Shown: positions 7,442-18,900 of the stretch, piece by piece | Layout: every line of letters begins with the position of its first letter | How positions within the stretch are numbered: position 1 is the stretch's first letter | Assembly: GCA_031551765.1 (NCBI GenBank) | Contig: JAVBNC010000051.1 | Location: 1 to 28,643 of the forward strand | From: JAVBNC01 sp031551765 | GTDB taxonomy: Bacteria > Desulfobacterota > Desulfovibrionia > Desulfovibrionales > Desulfovibrionaceae | Reading direction: 5' to 3' | DNA length: 28,643 nt | Position numbers and translations under genes: made by a program | The notes under the pieces: model-generated | Told to the model about the DNA's origin: nothing | The model's database searches: none | What the model saw: the letters and a program-made list of their open reading frames with translations, nothing else

Positions 7442-7473
7442 CTACATTTTTGTAGTATAACTACAATAAATTA
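7442..7473. promoter_or_regulatory. Candidate upstream activator site for the PrpR-like regulator
   Basis: The sequence is CTACA-N4-TGTAG-N5-CTACA (7442-7465), two overlapping dyads, followed by an AT-rich tail. It lies about 80-110 bp upstream of the -24 element, a usual distance for enhancer-binding proteins. A similar string, ACTATAATAAACTA, occurs upstream of the regulator gene near 9560. Compare ACTACAATAAATTA here: 12 of 14 positions match. Confidence 0.4.
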
Positions 7474-7531
7474 AGAAATAAAAGAGAGGATGAAAGAACA
7501 TTTCCTTGCGGGGCAGAGATTACGGTCGCCG

Positions 7532-9448
7532 TCAGTCTTTAACGCGCAAGGCCCGCCAGACCGTGTTGTAGCTGACGCCCAACGCCCGCGCGGCCGCGTG
7601 GCGGTTGCCGTTGTGGGCTTCCACGGCGGCCTGGATCACGGCGCGCTTCATTTCCCCCACCTGGCGGCGGATGCGGGGTTCCGTGACGGGCGTGAGCACG
7701 GGCGCGGCCGGAACAGCCGGCCCAACGGAACCAGCCTGTTCGCGCATTAGTTCCAGAAACAGCCCTTCGTCCGGGCCGGGGCCGTCCAGCAGCACCAGGT
7801 AGGTCTCCATGAGCGAGAGCAGTTCCCGGATATTGCCGGGCCAGTCGTGGGAGGCCATGGCTTCCAGCATGACGGGGCTCAGCGCGGCCGGGGTTTTGCC
7901 GTAGCGGCGCAGCATGCCTTCCAGCAGCAGCGGAATATCCCCGGCACGCTGGCGTAAAGGCGGCACGGAAAGGTGCAGCACTTTCAGCCGGTAATAAAGG
8001 TCCCGGCGGAAGGCGCCCGCGCGCACCGGGTTTTCCAGCGGCTCGTTGGAAGCGCTGATGACCCGCACGTCCACGGGCAGCACCCTGTCCCCGCCCACGC
8101 GGATGATCTCCCGCGCTTCCAGAACGCGCAAAAGGCGCATTTGCATGGCCGGGCTGACACTGCCGATCTCGTCCAGAAAAATGGAGCCCCGGTTGGCCAG
8201 CTCGAACAGCCCCGCCTTGCCGCCGCGCCGCGCGCCGGTGAACGCGCCTTCGTCGTAGCCGAACAGCTCGCTTTCCAGCAGCGATTCCGCAAGCGCCGAA
8301 CAGTTTACGGCCACAAAGGGCCGGGACTTGCGGCCGCTGGCCGCGTGCAGGGCGTGGGCCGCCAGCTCCTTGCCCGTGCCGGTTTCCCCGGTGATGTGCA
8401 CGGAAGCGTCCGTCTTGGCGAAGCGCCGGATTTTCTGGACCAGGGCCCTCACGGCCGGGGAAACGCCCTTGATGTCCGCCAGGGTGTAGCGGGGGGTCAG
8501 CCCCTTTTCATATAGTTCCGCGCTGATCTTGCGCCCGATTTTCTGGAAGGAGGCGATATCCCGGAACAGGGCCACGGCCCCCTGCCCGGCGGAAGGCGCG
8601 GACAGGGGAAAGCTGGAAACCAGGTACCGTTCGTCCCGGTGGCGGATAATCATTTCGTTGCGGGTCTGCCCGTCCCGCAACACGTCGCGCAGTTGGAAGG
8701 TATCAATAAAGGGCGTAAGAGCTTCCGGCCCGGAGGCCGGGGAAAGGTGCAGCATGCGGAAGGCGTTGGGGTTCCAGTGAATAATCTCGCTGTTGCCGTC
8801 TATGCACAGCATTCCTTCGTCCAGCTGCTTGAGAATGCCCGCCAGACCGGCGCTGCGTGCCTGTTCCTCGCGTTTCTGCAGGGCCATGGCCCGGGCGTTG
8901 GCCACGGCCTGGCGGAAGCTGGCGGCCGAGGGCTCCAGGATGATGCCCTCCCCGCCCAACTCGCGGATGCGTTGCGCGCCCAGCCCCCCGCCCACCAGAT
9001 GGCGGTACCCTTCCGCAAAGGCCGTGCCTATTTTTTCCGTCAGCTCGTCCATGGTGGCCCAGTTCACGGAATAGAGGTCCATGCCCAAAAGCTGCTGCAT
9101 GGCGGCCACGTCCCGCTCTTCCCGGTACACGGAGCAAACAACGGCCCGCGCGCTGCGTTCCCGTATTTCCAGCAAGCGCTTGATAAAGTCCATGTCGCCC
9201 CGTTCCACCACGGCTATGGAATGCCGGAAATGGCCGGTCAGGGCCTGGGCGGAGCCGCCGTAGGAAAGAATAGCCTCCACGCCCCGGCTGAAATATTTCC
9301 GGGCGGCCGGCACTTCCTCTCCCCAGCCCGCCACCTGGTAGGACACCTCGCAGTCGGTTTCCTGCTCCAGATAGCGCCGGGCGCAATTGCACAGGCTTTG
9401 CGAATGGGCGATGAACGCGATGCGGAATTTCTGCCGGCTCGCCGTCAT
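7532..9448 (-). CDS. PrpR-type sigma-54-dependent transcriptional activator
   Basis: The product is 638 residues from ATG 9448, which has AGGAGG upstream; the longer frame to 9559 lacks a ribosome site. Order of domains: a PrpR-type N-terminal ligand-sensing domain (~8-185, FRIAFIAHSQ onward), a PAS-like domain (~190-300, GMLCIDGNSEIIHWNP), and an AAA+ domain. The AAA+ part has Walker A GETGTGKE (~353), the sigma-54-contacting loop GAFTGA (~400) and Walker B IFLDEIG (~422). A C-terminal Fis-type helix-turn-helix (~616-634, AAARALGVSYNTVWRAL) follows. Proteins of this layout sense a small acid or CoA metabolite and activate a neighbouring catabolic operon. The -24/-12 promoter before the lyase gene is the obvious target. 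The ligand is unknown; PrpR itself responds to 2-methylcitrate, but no methylcitrate-cycle genes are here. Confidence 0.9.
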   Translation of the reverse strand: MTASRQKFRIAFIAHSQSLCNCARRYLEQETDCEVSYQVAGWGEEVPAARKYFSRGVEAILSYGGSAQALTGHFRHSIAVVERGDMDFIKRLLEIRERSARAVVCSVYREERDVAAMQQLLGMDLYSVNWATMDELTEKIGTAFAEGYRHLVGGGLGAQRIRELGGEGIILEPSAASFRQAVANARAMALQKREEQARSAGLAGILKQLDEGMLCIDGNSEIIHWNPNAFRMLHLSPASGPEALTPFIDTFQLRDVLRDGQTRNEMIIRHRDERYLVSSFPLSAPSAGQGAVALFRDIASFQKIGRKISAELYEKGLTPRYTLADIKGVSPAVRALVQKIRRFAKTDASVHITGETGTGKELAAHALHAASGRKSRPFVAVNCSALAESLLESELFGYDEGAFTGARRGGKAGLFELANRGSIFLDEIGSVSPAMQMRLLRVLEAREIIRVGGDRVLPVDVRVISASNEPLENPVRAGAFRRDLYYRLKVLHLSVPPLRQRAGDIPLLLEGMLRRYGKTPAALSPVMLEAMASHDWPGNIRELLSLMETYLVLLDGPGPDEGLFLELMREQAGSVGPAVPAAPVLTPVTEPRIRRQVGEMKRAVIQAAVEAHNGNRHAAARALGVSYNTVWRALRVKD

Positions 9449-9496
9449 GGGGCCTCCTGAAAAATCCGGCCGCCCGGAATTCCGGGCCGCCGCGCG

Positions 9497-9525
9497 ACCA
9501 TAACAGGCGCCGCCCGCCCCGGCAA
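9497..9525 (-). promoter_or_regulatory. Sigma-70 promoter candidate of the regulator gene
   Basis: On the minus strand TTGCCG (9525-9520) is followed, after 17 bp, by TATGGT (9502-9497) with an extended -10 TG. Transcription would start about 40 nt before ATG 9448. Confidence 0.4.
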
Positions 9526-9540
9526 TTGCGGCGCTCCGGC

Positions 9541-9966
9541 GCATTATCGTTTTGCACAACTATAATAAACTAATCTATACATAGCGATACATATCCTTAC
9601 ATGGCCACCGCCATCGTTATCACAACAATGCACCACGCGCATACCGGATACCGACAATCAAAAGTCAACAAAAAACCCGGATAGCGCCCAAGATACAACG
9701 TCAAATTTATGGGGAAACATAAATAAACCAAAAATTAGAGTTACCAGGTCTCCTTTTTATACGTCACCGCATTTTTTCACGGGCTCTTACTCTTTTCTTC
9801 TTGCCAATATGGGAGTATGGTATTAGAAAGGCGACGGCAAAACAGGATTTGAGTATATCCGAGCAATTTAATTAGCATTTTCTTAAATACGTCCAGCGCT
9901 GCGATCTGGAAGGACGGGGGGCGAAACTTCCGGCGCGCGGCCTGAATTTTTCTCGTAGGGGAATCC
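9541..9966. other. AT-rich intergenic region upstream of the giant adhesin gene
   Basis: About 430 bp with no credible gene, strikingly AT-rich compared with its flanks. It separates the divergently transcribed regulator and adhesin operons and must hold the adhesin promoter. It contains a short CTAT-AC-ATAG dyad near 9575-9585 and many A/T runs. I could not single out a convincing -35/-10 pair for the plus strand. TTCTTG-N17-TATTAG near 9800-9828 is a weak candidate. AGGGGAA just before ATG 9967 is the ribosome site. Confidence 0.5.
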
Positions 9967-12900
9967 ATGAAAGCGAAAGTCAGGGGTAAAATTTCGCAGT
10001 TCGCCAAGGCGTTGCGCCCCGCGCGTTCCCAGAAAAAAAAGGCCCCGCGGGCCTTGCACTCCATGCTTCTGGCGCTGGAACCGCGCATGGTGTTCGACGC
10101 CTCGGCCCCGGCCGTGGCCCAGGCCGTGGACAGTCACGGCGCGGCCCAGGCGGCCCAGGCGCCCCAGGCGGAAGACCACGCCAACACCCAGCCCCAAATG
10201 CGGGCCGAAACCCAAAGCGGCTTTCAGCTCATGCAGGCCGGGGACGGCGTGGTGCCGTTTTCCGGCGATATGCAGCTTTTTTCCTCGGAATGGAGCGAAC
10301 CCCCCGGCGTTGCCTTTAACGGCGCGTTCACCGTGGCGGAAGACGGCACCCTGGCCTTTGGCGCGGACGGCGTCAAGGTCCGCGACCCGGATTCCTTAAG
10401 CGTCATCATCACCATCAGCGTGGACAACGGCACGCTTTCCCTGGATTACGTGCCCGGTGTGGAATACAATCAATACTACTGGGGCATTGACCCCAGCAAC
10501 AATTCCACAAACCACAGCGACTGGATCGCCGATCCCAGCAACAAGACCATTGTGCGCTTTGAAGCGGATCTGGGCATTGCCCAGCAGGTGCTGAACACCC
10601 TGAAATTTACCGGGGACCGGTACTTCAACGGCACGGCCGAACTGAAAGTCACAGTGAACGACGGCTACAACAACCTGTCCTTCACCAAGGACATCACCGT
10701 CACCCCGTTGCCCAACGCGCCCATATTCCCCGGCCTGCCTTCGGACACCAGCGTGGGCAAGGTGTACGAAGACACCCCGGCCGCGCTGCTCTTCAACTAT
10801 AAAAGCCCCCCGGCCGAGTCCTGGGAGGCGCTGAAGATAGGCGACCCGGACAGCAGCGACGCCACGTTTTACAACAAGTACGATCTGGCCCTTTCCATCA
10901 CCAAGGGCACGCTCAGTTCCAGCTACAGGAGCCTGGGCGCGGGCACGGAAGCTGGCGGGGTCATTACTTACACGCTAAACGGTCTCACCCTGGACCAGGC
11001 CAACAGCGTTCTGGCGGGCCTGAGCTTTCTGGGCGAACAAAACTACTACGGCAAGGCCGATCTCACGGTCAGAGTCACGGACCTGGAACCCGGCCTTGCC
11101 GGCAACACCCTGAGCCGCACCTTTGAAATAGACGTGCTGGCCGTCAACGACGCCCCCACCCTGAGCCCGGCGGACGCGAACGACCGGGCCAACCAGCTTC
11201 GTGTTTACGAGACGGACAACGGCTCCGGGAAAAGCAACGAAGACATCTTCACGCTCAAGCACTTCAATATCGATTACGCGGGCCAGTCCCCGGACAGCGA
11301 CGGCAACATCCGCCTTTTTGACGTGGACAACAACCTCTACCAGCTGGTGGTCAGGGTGGACGCCACGCCCGATAAAGGGGAGCTGTGGCGCAAAATCGGC
11401 AATGACTGGGTCAAACTGGGCGCGGGCAGCACCTTTTCCCTGATGGACGTGTACGAAGGCCGCGTGAAATACGTGCACGACGCGGCCAAGCAGGTGCGCG
11501 AGGAAACCTACGCCGGCAGCGGCAGCGATTCCTTCAACTTCACGGTTAACGATGGCGCGGGCGGCACCCAGAGCGGCACCATGCATATCGCGCTGGAGCC
11601 CATCAACCAGGCTCCCTCCATTGTGGTGGGAGCGGGCGGCCCCATCTCTTCCGACCGCCTGGACAGCCGCCTGGTGACGGACCCGGAAACCGGCGCCCTG
11701 GTGTACCAGTACACCATCTGGGCTTACGAGGGCGAGCAGGGCATCGTCTATTCCTTCAATATCAAAGACCCGGACCAGGCCCCGGGCGCGGACTTCAAGG
11801 TCAAATTCACGCAACTGCCCCCTTCTGATCTCGGCTCCTTCTGGTACAACACCGGCGGCAGTACCTGGGTAAAGGTCGACGCCACCAATATGGCCACCCT
11901 GGAGCTTTCCCTGGCCACCATTCAGGCCGGGGGCCTGCGCTTCAACCATTCGGGCAAGGAGAGCGGCGGCAACGTCAGCTTCAAGATTTCCGTGACCGAC
12001 GACGGCGGCGGCGAGGGCGAGGCGGGCAAGAAAACCGTCGAACAGGCCATGACCCTGAATATCAGGGCCAACAACGACCACCCGGAATGGAGCGCCGTTG
12101 TCCCGGCGGACGGGACCAACCTTTCCCCGTATGACAAGTGGAACAACCCGGAGCACACCTACACGCACGTAAGCCTTAACGGCTCTCACGTGGTCCAGCT
12201 GACCAACAGCATTCTCAAGCTCACGGACAAGGACAGCGTCAATGATGGCCTGACCTACACCATTACCGGCTTTGACGGCAGCGCCGGCAAGCTGCTGTAT
12301 AAAGTGGGCACGGAGCCTGACGGAGAAGGCGGAACCAGAAACGTCTACCGCGAAATACGCGCCAACGACAAAATCACCCAGGCGGACGTCAATTCCGGGA
12401 ACATCTATTGGTGGTTCAACCAATCCGGGCCGGTGGAAAGCTCTTTCACCTTCACCGTGCGCGACGGCTCCATGACCGCCGTGCCCGTGCCCGCGGACAG
12501 CGAAACCAACCGGCCCTGGCCTTTTAACGGCCCCTCCCCCACCGACTGGGAAAAGGGTTCCGGCGCGCATGAAGGCGGCATCGGCACCTGGGTGGAAACC
12601 AGCCCCGACCACTACCAGTGGGTTTTGACCACCCATACCCTGGTCATTCAAGCAACTGTGGACACCGGCGGCGATGGCACCAGCCCCGGCACGGCCACGG
12701 ACCCCGTCCCGCACTTCGACGCCACCAGCGCCGGAACCGTGGTGGAAGGCCAATGGCTGAAGCTGGACAAGACCATGCTCCACGCCTGGTTCACGGACGG
12801 CAATAACCCGGCAAACATCACGGACCAGCCCGGCTGCCTTTCCGCCACGGGCAGCAACCTGACCTACCGGGTGGAGGGCACCCCGCTGCACGGCACCCTT

Positions 12901-15900
12901 TTGTACCTGACCGGCGGCACGGGTCCCGATGACCCTTCAGCCACCTTTGCGGTTATCGGCCACTGCGGCTCCTTTACCCAGGCGGACGTGGACGCGGGCC
13001 GCATTTTCTACCTGCACGACAGCAGCGAAAACTTTACGGATTCCTTCAAATTCTCCGTGTCCGACGGCCGCCACCAGGTGGTGAATACGCAGACGAACGA
13101 CGAGCGGTTCACCCAGAACTTCCAGATCCGCCCGCGCAACGACAGCCCCGAAGCCCGCGTGGGCAAGGACCTGGAAGTGTATGAGCACGGCCTGCCCGCC
13201 GGGCAGTCCGCCGACCACACCACGCCCGGCGGCATAAAAGCGCTCACCCTGGAACAGCTCAACATTTACGACCGCGACACGGGCAGCCTGGGCGCGGCCC
13301 TTGACCCGGGCGGCTATTCCACGCCCAACGGCCTGTACATCCTTATCACCGAGCTGCCCAAGTATGGCACGCTGCAGTATTACGACGGCTCAAGCTGGGT
13401 GAACGTGGTGGCCGTGGCCTCGGAAAGCGACCGCGACAGCATCATGCTCGGCGCGGGCTGGGCGGGTTGGGCTTCGGACCCGCTGGTGGCGGGCAAGGGC
13501 GTCACCATCATCAGCAGGCAGGATATTGTTGACGGCAAGTTCCGCTACCAGCACAACGGCACGGAGCAGTTCTACGACGGCTTCAAGTACCTGGTTTCCG
13601 ACAACAAGGGCATAGCCTCCAACAGCGATCCCTCCAACACGGCCCATAATTCATACTCCCTCATCGACAACCGCATCGTGCTCAACGACGGCAACCAGGC
13701 CTCGGTAAGCGGGCCGCAGGGCGTCAACATCATCATCAAGCCGGTGAACGACATACCGGAAAGCGTGCACGACGGCGCCACGCCCCCCGCGGTCGTACGG
13801 GTGGATGAAAACGGCTCCGTCACGCTCAAGGGTTCCGCCGTGAACGGGGTACCCATTGCCAAAGCCGGATCCAACATCTGGTTCGTGGATCCGGACGGTT
13901 CCCCCAGCGCCATCCAGTTCAAAATTACCGAGCTGCCCCAGTACGGCCAGATCACCCTGAACGGCAAGGTGCTGGGCGTGGGTTCCGTGTTCACCCAGGC
14001 GGATCTGGACGCGGGCCGCGTCTCCTACAAGCACGACGGCACGGAAAACCACACGGATTCCTTCAAATTCACGGTCAGCGACAGCGTGTACACATCCACC
14101 ACGCCGGAAACCGTGCATATCGACGTCACGCCGGTGAACAAGGCTCCCACGCTGACCATCCCCAACGACCAGCTGTATGTGGATTCCCTGGTCGGCGGCG
14201 TCATCATCAACGGCATCACCATTCTGGACCCGGATTACGCGGGGCGCACCGGCGCGGAGTATCCCGGCTCGGGCATTGTCACCGGCCAGGACCATCTGAC
14301 CGTGGAAATCAAACTCAGCCAGGGCGACAGCGGCGGCATTGACCTGGACAAAGTGGAAGTGCTGTTCAAGGGCGGCGGAGCCGGGCTCACGTCCCTGGCC
14401 TACGACGCCGTCACCGACACCTACACGCTGATAGGCGCCTACGAAGCAATCCGCGAGGCCCTCAGCGAAGTGACCATGCGCGCCAAGACCGTTGGCGGCA
14501 CCACCTACGACCCCAACGGCGACATCAGGTTGAAAGTTACCGTCCACGACGGCATTTACGCCGCGGGCAGCTGGGTGCAGCCCAACGGCGGCAAGGGCGT
14601 CGTGTACGACGTTTCCAGGGATATCCGCGTGTACATCAGCCCGCTCAACGACCCGCCGAAAATCAACAATGCGCAGATGTCGCGTTCGCTCGGCGAAGAC
14701 AGCGACTACGTGCCGGTCAAAGCCGGCGGCACGGCCATACAGATTACGGATAAAGACGCCTTCAACCGGGGCGGCAACTCCATCACGCTCAGCGTCGAGC
14801 ACGGCAAGCTGATGGTGGATGTCACCGCCGGTGTGGGCATCACCGGGCGGGGCTCAAACACGGTCACCATTACCGGAACCATCGACGCCATCAACGCCGC
14901 GCTCGCAACCCTGCAATACAAGCCGGACGCGAACTACAACGGCCCGGATCTCATACGCTACACCTACAAAGACTACGGCAACAGCGGCGACGCGCCCCTC
15001 GACGTTACCAAGACCAAGGCGGACAACCCGGCTCTGGGCGAGCCCTACCGGTACGGCGAAGACGCCGTGGGCAACAGGCCCGCGCGCACCGGCCTGGCCG
15101 TGGACGGCGAATTCGCGCTTACGGTCGACCCCGTCAACGATCCGCCCGCCGTGGAAGCGCCCACGGCAATCTACCTTCGGGGCAACTCCGTGTTCAACGG
15201 CGGCGCGGACCTTGCGGACACGCCCCTGCGCATAAGCGTGGGCGATATCGACATCACCGGGCCGGGAACCCTCCCCGGCGACAACACGATTACCGTGAAG
15301 ATCTCGGTCATCAGCGGCAGCCTCAGCCTGGACGGCACGCCCCCCTCCGGGCTTGACTCCGTTTCGGGCGGCGGCACGGGCATCCTCACCCTGAAGGGAA
15401 CGTTGGAAGCTGTGAACAACGCTCTGGAAATGCTGAAGTACTCCAGAACGAACTGGGATCCGTCCACCGACACCATGACCATCAAAGTCACGGACCCCGG
15501 CACCAGCCCCAACCAGAGCAACGGCGCGCCGAACGATGCGCCGCTTGAAGCGATCAAAAGAGTGGACATCTACTGCAGCGCGTCGAACAACGCGCCCGTG
15601 GTCACCGCACCGGCCTGGACAGCCAAAGAAGACGACGGGGCGGCGAAAATATTCACCGGCGTCACCCTGACCGACACCGACAGCTTCAACAACAAGATTT
15701 ACGTCTCCCTGCGGGTGGATTCCGGCACGCTGGACATTACCGACGCCAAAGCGCTGCTCAAGCTCTCCGGCGGCAACCCGGCCCTGTGGGACGCCATTGC
15801 CGTGGTCAACAACAACGGCGTCGATGCGAAAGACGGGCAGACCGTGCAGTTTCACGCGGAACGCTCCAAGATAGAGCTGGCCATTGCCCAGTTGCTGTAC

Positions 15901-18900
15901 AAGCCCGTGGCCGACTTCAACGGCACGGTCAACGTTTCCATTTACATCAACGACCTGGGCAACACCGGCGCGCCGCCCGCGGATACCGCCCTGCTGCGGC
16001 CCGTGCCCGCCAACACGGTCGGCGCAAACGGCGAAGGCTGCTTCAGTTCCAAGGACACCACCATCGCGGTCACGGCTGTGAACGACGCGCCAAGCTCTTC
16101 GGCGGCTGCGGCCAACTTCTGGGGCAGCGACGCGGATGCCCGGACTTCGGGAGACTTTGAGGATACGCGCCGGGACGCCGACAACTGGACGCAAAAGACC
16201 GTGAACGACGTCTTCGGCGGCCTGTTCCGCGACACCAAGGACGAGCGGGATGCCAACGCCAAGCCCGTGGGCACCGCCGGAGCGGCGGCCAACGCCTTCG
16301 CCGGTGTGGTGATTGTCGGCAACACGGCCGCGGCGGATCAGGGCGTATGGCAGTACCACAACGGCACGGACTGGGTGGATATCGGCAGCCGCACCCTGGG
16401 TACCGCCCTCTACCTCGACAAAACCACGGAAATCCGCTTCGTGCCGTCCCTGAATTTCAACGGCACGCCAGGCGCGCTTTCCGTGCGCATGGTCGATGCA
16501 AGCGTGGCCGATGCGGCGAACGGAAACCCGGGCAAACCGGGAACGAACTATTCCGTGCACGATTTGAGCGGCGCGGGCAAGACCGGCGGCAATACCTGCT
16601 TCGCGGCCTCGGACGTCACGCTGAACACCTTTGTGCGGGCCGTGAACGACGCGCCCGTGGTAAAAACCCCCGGCACCCCGGTTGTTCTGGCAGCGGTAAA
16701 CGAAGATGCGACGAACCCGGGCGGCAGCACTATACCCGCGCTGTTCGGCGGCAAGTTCGACGACGCCACGGATAACCAGAAAACTCCGGGCGGCAGCGAC
16801 GCTTCTGGCGCCGACACCCTGGCGGGCGTGGTCGTCACCGGCAATGCGGCCACGGCGGATCAGGGCGTGTGGCAGTATAAGAACGGCTCAAGCTGGGTGG
16901 ATCTGCCCGGCGGCTTAAGCGAATCAAACGGCCTTTTCCTGCCTTCCGCCAGTTCCCTGCGCTTCCTGCCCGCCACGAACTGGAACGGCGCGCCCGGCTC
17001 CCTGACCGTGCATCTGGTGGACGGTAGCGCCACGGATACCGCCCACGGCAACGCCGCCCTGCCCGCCGCCTTCAGCCGCGTCAACCTGACGGATACGGGC
17101 GTCGACCCCAAGGACGCGGGCGGCACCACCCGCTATTCCGTCGATACCGTCACCTTGAACACCTCTGTCACGGCCGTCAACGACGCCCCTGTGGTGGTGA
17201 ACGGCAACAGCGTCACTCTGGACACGATAGCCGAAGGCCCGGCCAACGACTCGGCCAACCCCGGCAAGACCGTCACGGACCTGTTCGCTTCGCATTTCAA
17301 CGATGATACCGATACGGTCGCGGGCGGCTCCGGCGCGAATGCGTTCGCGGGCGTGCTGGTGGTGGGCAACGCGGCCCCGGCGGCGCAAGGAACCTGGCAG
17401 TACCACGACGGCGTAAGCTGGAAAGACATCCCCGTCCCGGAGGAGGGCCAGGGTTTTGCCCTGAAAGAAACCTGGGCCTTGCGCTTCAACCCGGCCGACG
17501 ATTTTAACGGCGAGCCCGGCAAACTTACCGTGCGGCTGATCGACTCCTCCGCAACTGTTTCCGGCAATCCGGCGGCAAGCTACGGAGCGGCTGTCATTAT
17601 CACCGCCACCGGCGACGTGACGCGCTATTCGGCCGGAACCATTGAGGCGGGCATCAGCGTCACAGCGGTCAACGACGCGCCCAAGGTCACGTCCCCCGCC
17701 ACCGCACTTGACGTGCCGCCCCTGCCCGAAGACATTCCCGCCGCCTCCAACAACGGGCATACAGTCGCGGATCTCTTCACCGCCCGCTTTGACGATTCCA
17801 AGGATGCGCAAAGCGCCTTCGGCGGCTCCAGCGCGAACATCCTCGCCGGTATCGTCGTCGATGCCCTGCCCACGGGCGCGCAGGCCGCCAAGGGCGCGTG
17901 GCAGTATTACGACGGCGCGCTTTCGCAGTGGACGAACCTTGAAACCGGCATGTTCATCAAGAGCACGGACAAGATCCGCTTCCAGCCCAATGACGGCAGC
18001 GACTACAACGGCACGGTCACCGGCTTGAAAGTGAAGCTGGTGGAAAATTCCGGCGCCTTCGCCGACCCCGCGGCCCACGCCAGCGGCGAAGAGCCCGGCC
18101 TGACCCACGCGGCGGACGGCCCCCTGTCCCAGGACGCCCTGGCCGTGAACATCAAGGTCAACGCCGTGAACGACGCGCCTGTGGCCCTGAACCCGCAGGA
18201 CGTCATCAACTACCCGGCCATCAATGAAGACGGCGCCGTGCCCGGTGAGAAGGTAAGCGACCTTTTCGGCGGCCGCTTCTCCGACATGGCCGACGACCGG
18301 TATAACGCCGCCAGCAACCCGGACGGCTCACAGCCGAACACCCTGGCCGGCATTATCGTGCAGAGCGTGACCAACGACGCGGCCAAGGGCGCGTGGCAGT
18401 ATTACGACGGCACCCAGTGGAACAATCTGGCGGTCGGCATGTTCGTCGGCAAGGACACGAAAATCCGCTTCCAGCCCCAACCGGACTGGAACGGTACCCC
18501 GCCTGATCTCAAGGCATATCTGGTGGAAAATTCCGGCGCCTATGCCGGGGCCTCGCCCCCGGACGGCTCGCAGGCCGACGCTTCTCAGCGCGGCGGCACA
18601 ACGCCGGTTTCCACGGACGCCCTTACCCTGCACGCCGTGGTGCAGGCCGTGAACGACGCGCCTTTCTGGAACCCGGACGCCTATTCCCCCAACGGGACGT
18701 ATCTGGACTTCACCGAGATCGCGTACGTTGCCGCCAATCCCGGTTCCGAATATTCCGCCGAAAAAACGGTGGAACAGGCGCTTTACGGCACGAACGGCGC
18801 CCACGCCTACCTTGACGCGCGTGACGACGTCACGGGCGGCAGCAGCGCCCAGGAGTTGCGGGGGGTACTGGTCACCGGCGTCTCGAACGCCGCTTTGGGA

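Noticed and set aside
7490..7750. Small plus-strand frame at the end of the regulator gene
   Set aside because: It is the antisense of the regulator's helix-turn-helix end, with no domain of its own.
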